Origin: Mesotoga sp. UBA6090
GTDB lineage: Bacteria; Thermotogota; Thermotogae; Petrotogales; Kosmotogaceae
Assembly: GCF_002435945.1 (NCBI RefSeq)
Contig: NZ_DIXC01000048.1
Coordinates: forward strand, 1-27,057
Reading direction: 5' to 3'
DNA: 27,057 bases
Below, piece after piece: positions 22,871 to 27,057 of the stretch. Each line of letters starts with the position of its first letter. Positions within the stretch are counted from its first letter, which is position 1. The notes under the pieces are model-generated. The model saw only the letters and a list, made by a program, of their open reading frames with translations, did no database searches and was not told the DNA's origin. The position numbers and the translations under genes are program-made.

Positions 22871-25483
22871 TCAATGCTTGTGGCGAATTAGTCCAATCAA
22901 CTTCGCAATCTCAATTACGGGAATAGGCACCAGCGAGAGAAGGAGGGCCAGAACGTACATCGGCGTCTCCAGTTGAGCCAATCCGAAAATTGTGGCGAAA
23001 GGAGAGATAAAAACAACGACAGCTACCATCGCCAGCGATGTTAGCACTGCAAGAGATAGCACTTTGTTTGAAAGGATCCCGATTCTGAACAGCGAATGAC
23101 TTGACCGCATATTGAACGAGTGAAAGATCTGAGTCAAAGAAAGAATGACAAAGGCCATGGTTCTTCCGACAACAACATCTCCGGTGCGCTTCCAGCCAAT
23201 CGCAAAGCCGATCAAAGTGAGAATAGCAAACATAGCTCCTTGAAGAAAAACCTGAAGTCCCAGTCCCCTGGCAAAGATGCTTTCGTTCTTGGGTTTAGGC
23301 TTTCTTTTCATGATATCCTTCTCTACTGGCTCCATACCGAGCGCGATCGCTGGCAGGCTGTCGGTCACGAGGTTTATCCAGAGCAGTTGTGCAGATATCA
23401 GCGGAGCTTCTCTCCAGATCATCATGGCGGTAAAGACTGTAAGTATCTCTCCAATGTTTGTTCCCAGAAGGAAACCGACCACTTTTCTGATATTGTCGTA
23501 TATGCCGCGGCCTTCCTTAACGGCATACACAATCGTCGCGAAATTGTCGTCAGTAAGCGTCATGTCGGCCGCGCTCTTCGCAACATCGGTTCCGGTTATT
23601 CCCATCGCGCATCCGATATCGGCAGCTTTGAGGGCCGGGGCATCGTTCACCCCGTCCCCCGTCATTGCAACGACTTCACCCCGCTTCTGCAAGGCATGAA
23701 CGATCCTGATCTTGTCTGACGGCGATACTCTTGCATAGACCGAAATACTTCCTACCCTGCTGTCCAGTTCATCATCAGGCATTTTAGACAGCTCGATTCC
23801 GGAGACAACCTCATCTCCGTCAAGCAAGATGCCGACTTCTCTGGCAATAGCCGCAGCCGTAAGTTTGTGATCGCCAGTTATCATCACTGGCCTGATCCCT
23901 GCCTGGCGACAAAGTCTGACGGACTCTTTCGCCTCGGGACGTGCAGGATCTATCATACCTACGAGACCAAGGAACGTAAGACCACTCTCAATCTCAGCAG
24001 GATCAAGGGTCTCTGGAATCTTCTGGATTTCTTTGGAGGCGACGGCTAGAACTCGAAGCGCGTTGCTTCCCATTTCGTCCGCGATCTCTTTCCCCTTTTC
24101 AACATCTCCGGATGTACATCTTGTGGCAACTGAATCTATCGCACCTTTGACGATTACCACGTTTTTTCCATCGATGGCGTTAATAGTTGTCATCATCTTT
24201 CGTTCTGAATCGAATGGTATCTCGGCCAGTCTTGGATACTTCTTCTCTATCTCATCTTTCTGTATCCCATTTCTCATGGCTGCAAGCACTATAGAGGTCT
24301 CAGTCGGGTCACCGATGTGCTTTTCTTCTCCATCCTCAATAACGACTCTGCCGTCTGAACAAAGCGTTGCGTACAGCAAAAGGTCCCTCATGTCAGACGA
24401 ATTATCACCGCTAATCTCCTCAGTAACTGACGAAGCAGCCAAGAAGGCCTTGACCAGGGTCATCTTATTCTGTGTGAGAGTTCCCGTCTTATCTGAACAG
24501 ATTACCGTAGCGCTTCCGAGAGTCTCTACGGCGGGCAGTTTTCGAATTATGGCGTTCCTCTTAACCATTCGTTGGACTCCAATAGCAAGCACAACGGTCA
24601 CGATCGCCGGAAGCCCCTCCGGTATCGCTGAAACCGCGAGCGAAACAGAGATCATGAAGATCTCCATTATTGGAATACCTTCAATAAACCCGACAAGAAA
24701 AATCACTGCACAAGCAATAAGAGCAGCGATCCCAAGATACTTCCCAAGAACGGCTAGTCTTTGTTGAAGAGGAGTTTGAGTGTCTTCTTCTTCAGAAAGC
24801 AGGCTTGCGATCTTTCCCATTTCTGTTTTCATTCCCGTCTCAACGACGACGCCCTTCCCTCTTCCATAACTGACACTGCACCCTGAGAAAACCATGTTAT
24901 GTCTATCACCGAGAGAAGCCTCTTCCTTAACGATTGCATCTGTCGATTTCTCGGAGGGGACCGATTCACCGGTCAAGGCAGACTCATCGACCTTCAAACT
25001 CGCGCTTTCAAGGATTCTTGCGTCGGCAGGAACGAGATCACCGGCCTCAACGAGGATAATATCTCCCGGTACCAGCTTCGATGCCCGAACCAATTTCTGT
25101 TCTCCGTCACGGATTACCCTGGCGTTTGGAGAGGAAAGCTTTTTCAGGGCATCAAGAGCCTTCTCTGCCTTACTCTCCTGCATTACACCGATAACAGCGT
25201 TCAAGATGACAATTAGCATTATCAGAACCGGCTCGAAGAATCCTTCCTTTTCGAAGATCGAGACAAGAAACGAAATAGCTGCGGCAGCAATCAGAATGAT
25301 TATCATTACGTCCTTGAACTGCTCTACAAAGCGTTCAAGATTCGTCTTCTTTTTCTCCTCGCGGAGAATGTTTTCGCCGTATTTGCCCAGACGTTCTTGA
25401 GCTTCAGAAAAACTAAGGCCTATTTCTGGATCGACTTCAAGTTCTTCGGTAACCGCTTTTGTCTCAATGAAGTGCCAACTCAC
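22871..25483 (-). CDS. P-type Ca2+-transporting ATPase (P2A, SERCA/PMR1-like)
   Basis: 870 residues from the GTG at 25483. Order of domains: cation ATPase N-domain (SWHFIETKAVTEELEVD, GLSFSEAQERLGKYGENIL), two membrane helices, actuator with TGES (171-174), M4 with PEGLP (288-292), the phosphorylated Asp331 in DKTGTLT, KGA in the nucleotide domain, TGDGVNDAPAL, then M5-M10. Calcium-site residues match SERCA in M4 (IPEGLP), M5 (TNIGEILTVF) and M6 (NLVTDSLP), supporting Ca2+ export. The frame is open to a TTG at 25543, but GGAGG lies 6-7 nt before the GTG at 25483 and the protein then begins at the family's usual position. It is 115 bp downstream of a TetR gene on the same strand and may be in its operon. 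Confidence 0.9.
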   Translation of the reverse strand: MSWHFIETKAVTEELEVDPEIGLSFSEAQERLGKYGENILREEKKKTNLERFVEQFKDVMIIILIAAAAISFLVSIFEKEGFFEPVLIMLIVILNAVIGVMQESKAEKALDALKKLSSPNARVIRDGEQKLVRASKLVPGDIILVEAGDLVPADARILESASLKVDESALTGESVPSEKSTDAIVKEEASLGDRHNMVFSGCSVSYGRGKGVVVETGMKTEMGKIASLLSEEEDTQTPLQQRLAVLGKYLGIAALIACAVIFLVGFIEGIPIMEIFMISVSLAVSAIPEGLPAIVTVVLAIGVQRMVKRNAIIRKLPAVETLGSATVICSDKTGTLTQNKMTLVKAFLAASSVTEEISGDNSSDMRDLLLYATLCSDGRVVIEDGEEKHIGDPTETSIVLAAMRNGIQKDEIEKKYPRLAEIPFDSERKMMTTINAIDGKNVVIVKGAIDSVATRCTSGDVEKGKEIADEMGSNALRVLAVASKEIQKIPETLDPAEIESGLTFLGLVGMIDPARPEAKESVRLCRQAGIRPVMITGDHKLTAAAIAREVGILLDGDEVVSGIELSKMPDDELDSRVGSISVYARVSPSDKIRIVHALQKRGEVVAMTGDGVNDAPALKAADIGCAMGITGTDVAKSAADMTLTDDNFATIVYAVKEGRGIYDNIRKVVGFLLGTNIGEILTVFTAMMIWREAPLISAQLLWINLVTDSLPAIALGMEPVEKDIMKRKPKPKNESIFARGLGLQVFLQGAMFAILTLIGFAIGWKRTGDVVVGRTMAFVILSLTQIFHSFNMRSSHSLFRIGILSNKVLSLAVLTSLAMVAVVVFISPFATIFGLAQLETPMYVLALLLSLVPIPVIEIAKLIGLIRHKH

Positions 25484-25598
25484 AGTATCCCTCCACCATA
25501 TCCATCTGTCTAATAGTTCATTCCAGATGAGAATCGTCTCCAAACTAAGTAAGTCCCACTAGAAAGCTTTGTAAAATCTCCTCGCGGGCGAGCTCCGA

Positions 25599-26324
25599 TC
25601 AAGATTGTTTAGGATTTCCTGCCCTCAGCGAAATTTCGGTCCCTCTTATCAGAGAAGAGAGAACAACTCGAAATGATTGAAGAAAGGAATTGCGCAATTC
25701 TTCATCACTCATCAGACTCTTCTTTTTGAAGTCATCGTAGTAAGCCGCAAAGGTTACAAGCGGCATTATCGAGAAGAAGAATTTGAAAAGTGTCATTTCT
25801 GGCGAGTAGTTGAAGTCACTATCGGCCTCGGAAATAGATCTGAAAATCGGGTTGTCCTCGGAATCTCTTGATAGATCAAGCAGTCTGAAAAGGTAGTCGT
25901 GGTGTTTGCTTTCTTTCAAAGATTCGTGCATCAATATTCTCAGAATTAGCCTGTTCTCGATGAGATAGTCGAGTATCTTGTCGTAATAGAAGAGCGACCT
26001 CTTCAGGAAACGCGCCACCGAATCTTCATCGATGAACTTCATCCTGTCATGCTCTATATCTAGCTCGCCATCTCTGATCATCTGGATAATACTTGCCTGA
26101 ACGAAGTCCATCGCTATCGTCGTCGCATCTCTTAGCAGAGAATCCACAAGGTGGCTCAGAATCTCTTCCTTGCTATTGAAGTAATAGTATATGAGACCTT
26201 TGGTTACCCCCGCAGCTTCCGCTATCTCGCTTGCAGTTGTCGCGTGAAATCCCTTCTGAGAAAACAACTCTATCGATGATTTTATTATTCTTTCTCGAGC
26301 CTCGTTGAAATCTGAAGATTTCAA
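25599..26324 (-). CDS. TetR-family transcriptional regulator
   Basis: 241 residues from a TTG at 26324. The N-terminal TetR helix-turn-helix is clear: ARERIIKSSIELFSQKGFHA, TTASEIAEAAGVTKGLIYYYF, SKEEILSHLVDSLL (residues about 8-55). The C-terminal ligand domain is helical and family-specific. The frame is open to a TTG at 26354, but AGGAGGT lies 5 nt before the TTG at 26324, and the longer start would be buried in the operator palindrome. It probably represses itself through the adjacent palindrome, and possibly the P-type ATPase downstream. The inducer is unknown. Confidence 0.92.
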   Translation of the reverse strand: MKSSDFNEARERIIKSSIELFSQKGFHATTASEIAEAAGVTKGLIYYYFNSKEEILSHLVDSLLRDATTIAMDFVQASIIQMIRDGELDIEHDRMKFIDEDSVARFLKRSLFYYDKILDYLIENRLILRILMHESLKESKHHDYLFRLLDLSRDSEDNPIFRSISEADSDFNYSPEMTLFKFFFSIMPLVTFAAYYDDFKKKSLMSDEELRNSFLQSFRVVLSSLIRGTEISLRAGNPKQS

Positions 26325-26335
26325 TTTAGACCTCC

Positions 26336-26386
26336 TGACTGACCGGTTAGTCAAAGATATTATATACCGTTATCGCTGACTGTCAT
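26336..26386 (-). promoter_or_regulatory. TetR promoter with palindromic operator
   Basis: On the minus strand ATGACA (26386-26381) and TATAAT (26364-26359) are 16 bp apart, a near-consensus sigma-70 promoter. The plus-strand sequence TGACTGACCGGTTAGTCA (26336-26353) is an 18-bp palindrome with 16 of 18 positions symmetric, about 5 bp downstream of the -10, covering the transcription start. Form and place are those of a TetR autoregulatory operator. Confidence 0.8.
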
Positions 26387-26828
26387 AGATAGAAAAGAGA
26401 CCAAGATAATTAAGAAAATGAGACTATCACTAAAACGAATGGGCATCCTCAGCTCTTAGAAAGCTTGTCATCACCAATAAGTCAGTGAGTTAAGTTGCAT
26501 TGATATGCCGCTTCTTGCGTGAATGCTGTGGTCGGCTCCAGATGATCCAGATCTTAAGTACTTCAGGGAGGAGGGCCACATAGTGGCGGAGGGTGTCGAT
26601 TCTAAGATCGAGATGCAAGAAATCAGAAGAGAGAAGAGTCAAGTGCAACGTAAGTACCCATTGCCTGATCAGAAGGAAAGGGCTTCATTCGGTGAAGCAA
26701 CATGATTTGTACTTTCACCGCTCTCTATAAGCCTCATCATTACCCACAAGTATTGGAGAAAAGGCAAGCGAAGTGATAGATTAAGAGTATAGATTGGCGA
26801 ACATTGTGAATTCTTCTTTTAATGCGGT
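26387..26828. repeat. Non-coding stretch with dispersed repeat copy 2 (core 26522-26597)
   Basis: The core from AATGCTGTGGTCGGC to GCGGAGGGTGT is related to 18891-18969. An ATG-initiated 60-codon frame (26523-26705, MLWSAPDDPDLKYFREEGHIVAEGVD) spans it, with no ribosome binding site and no recognised family; it is best read as a relic. The right part, up to the transposase remnant, probably includes the left end of the insertion element, but no terminal inverted repeat can be assigned because the other end is outside the window. Confidence 0.45.
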
Positions 26829-27057
26829 ATGGAAGTGATCTCAGTGATTGGGATAAGTGATGAGTTTGAAGAAAGCGATTTTGGTGACAAGAGGTTGAAC
26901 AAGAGATTGAAGAGTATCTCAGAGGCTTTTGTGTGAAACAGTGAAAACAGCATTCCGGAAAGCTTTGAAGGTTGGTCTGAAACAAAGAGCGCATGCAGAT
27001 TCATGAGCAATCCAAAGGTAGAGAACCTTCAGCTGGAGGAAAGACAAAGACTAGAGG
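26829..27057 (+). mobile_element. IS4/Tn5-type transposase, N-terminal part, with in-frame TGA
   Basis: The frame from ATG 26829 to the window edge reads as the N-terminal DNA-binding domain of IS4-family (Tn5/IS50-like) transposases: ISDEFEESDFGDKRLNKRL, then NSENSIPESFEGWSETKSACRFMSNPKV, matching the GDxRxxKR...SIPxxxxGWxETKAxYRF pattern. A TGA at 26934-26936 splits the domain between SEAFV and NSEN, so this copy is probably defective. No ribosome binding site is evident. The rest lies beyond the right edge. Confidence 0.75.

Noticed and set aside
22559..22891. 110-codon plus-strand frame
   Set aside because: It runs into the 3' end of the P-type ATPase, lacks a ribosome binding site and shows no domain. 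The opposite strand looks partly hydrophobic but also has no start.
23120..25400. Several plus-strand open frames of 100-244 codons
   Set aside because: All are shadows of the P-type ATPase gene on the other strand.
25560..25600. Small CTCG/CGAG hairpin between the TetR and ATPase genes as a terminator
   Set aside because: The stem has only four pairs and is followed by a short interrupted T-run, so it cannot be relied on to separate the two genes.

Overview
The window looks like a chromosomal segment of a fermentative, carbohydrate-using bacterium. The dense sugar ABC operons, paired ROK-family regulators, AGGAGG/GGTGA ribosome binding sites, frequent GTG and TTG starts and protein style suggest a Thermotogota member of the Mesotoga/Kosmotoga type. 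That placement is inference; there is no rRNA here to confirm it. I see no tRNA, rRNA or CRISPR array.

Left part (1-4567, minus strand). A secreted PIG-L/LmbE-type deacetylase (1981-4464) ends at a hairpin terminator. A ROK repressor (642-1778) is followed by an ABC solute-binding protein that runs off the left edge (1-610). Then comes a decayed stretch (about 4570-6490) with a broken plus-strand isoaspartyl peptidase/asparaginase gene and an orphan C-terminal fragment on the minus strand.

Second part (6496-12478, minus strand). One operon, in transcription order: ROK regulator, ribose-type periplasmic binding protein, an unusual cytoplasmic TIM-barrel hydrolase-like protein, double ABC ATPase, permease. 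Genes are 28 bp apart or less, or overlap. The promoters of both ROK genes and of the deacetylase carry related GTTAGTA-containing operator candidates at or just downstream of the -10, so they probably form one local ROK regulatory circuit.

Third part (12905-22344, plus strand). A GntR/HutC regulator, a uridine-phosphorylase-like enzyme, a MalEFG-type transporter without its ATPase, a medium-chain dehydrogenase that lacks its zinc ligands, a ketose-3-epimerase-like TIM barrel, a Gfo/Idh/MocA dehydrogenase and two tandem flavodoxin-fold oxidoreductase genes that are both broken. This reads as an uptake and oxidation route for a nucleoside or an unusual sugar. The complete set is not a pathway I recognise.

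Right part (22871-27057). A Ca2+-type P-type ATPase lies downstream of a TetR regulator with a very clear promoter and palindromic operator. The end of the window holds a degraded repeat shared with 18.9 kb and the start of an IS4/Tn5-type transposase with an in-frame stop. Several otherwise well-preserved genes are interrupted by in-frame TGA codons; recent gene decay is the simplest explanation.
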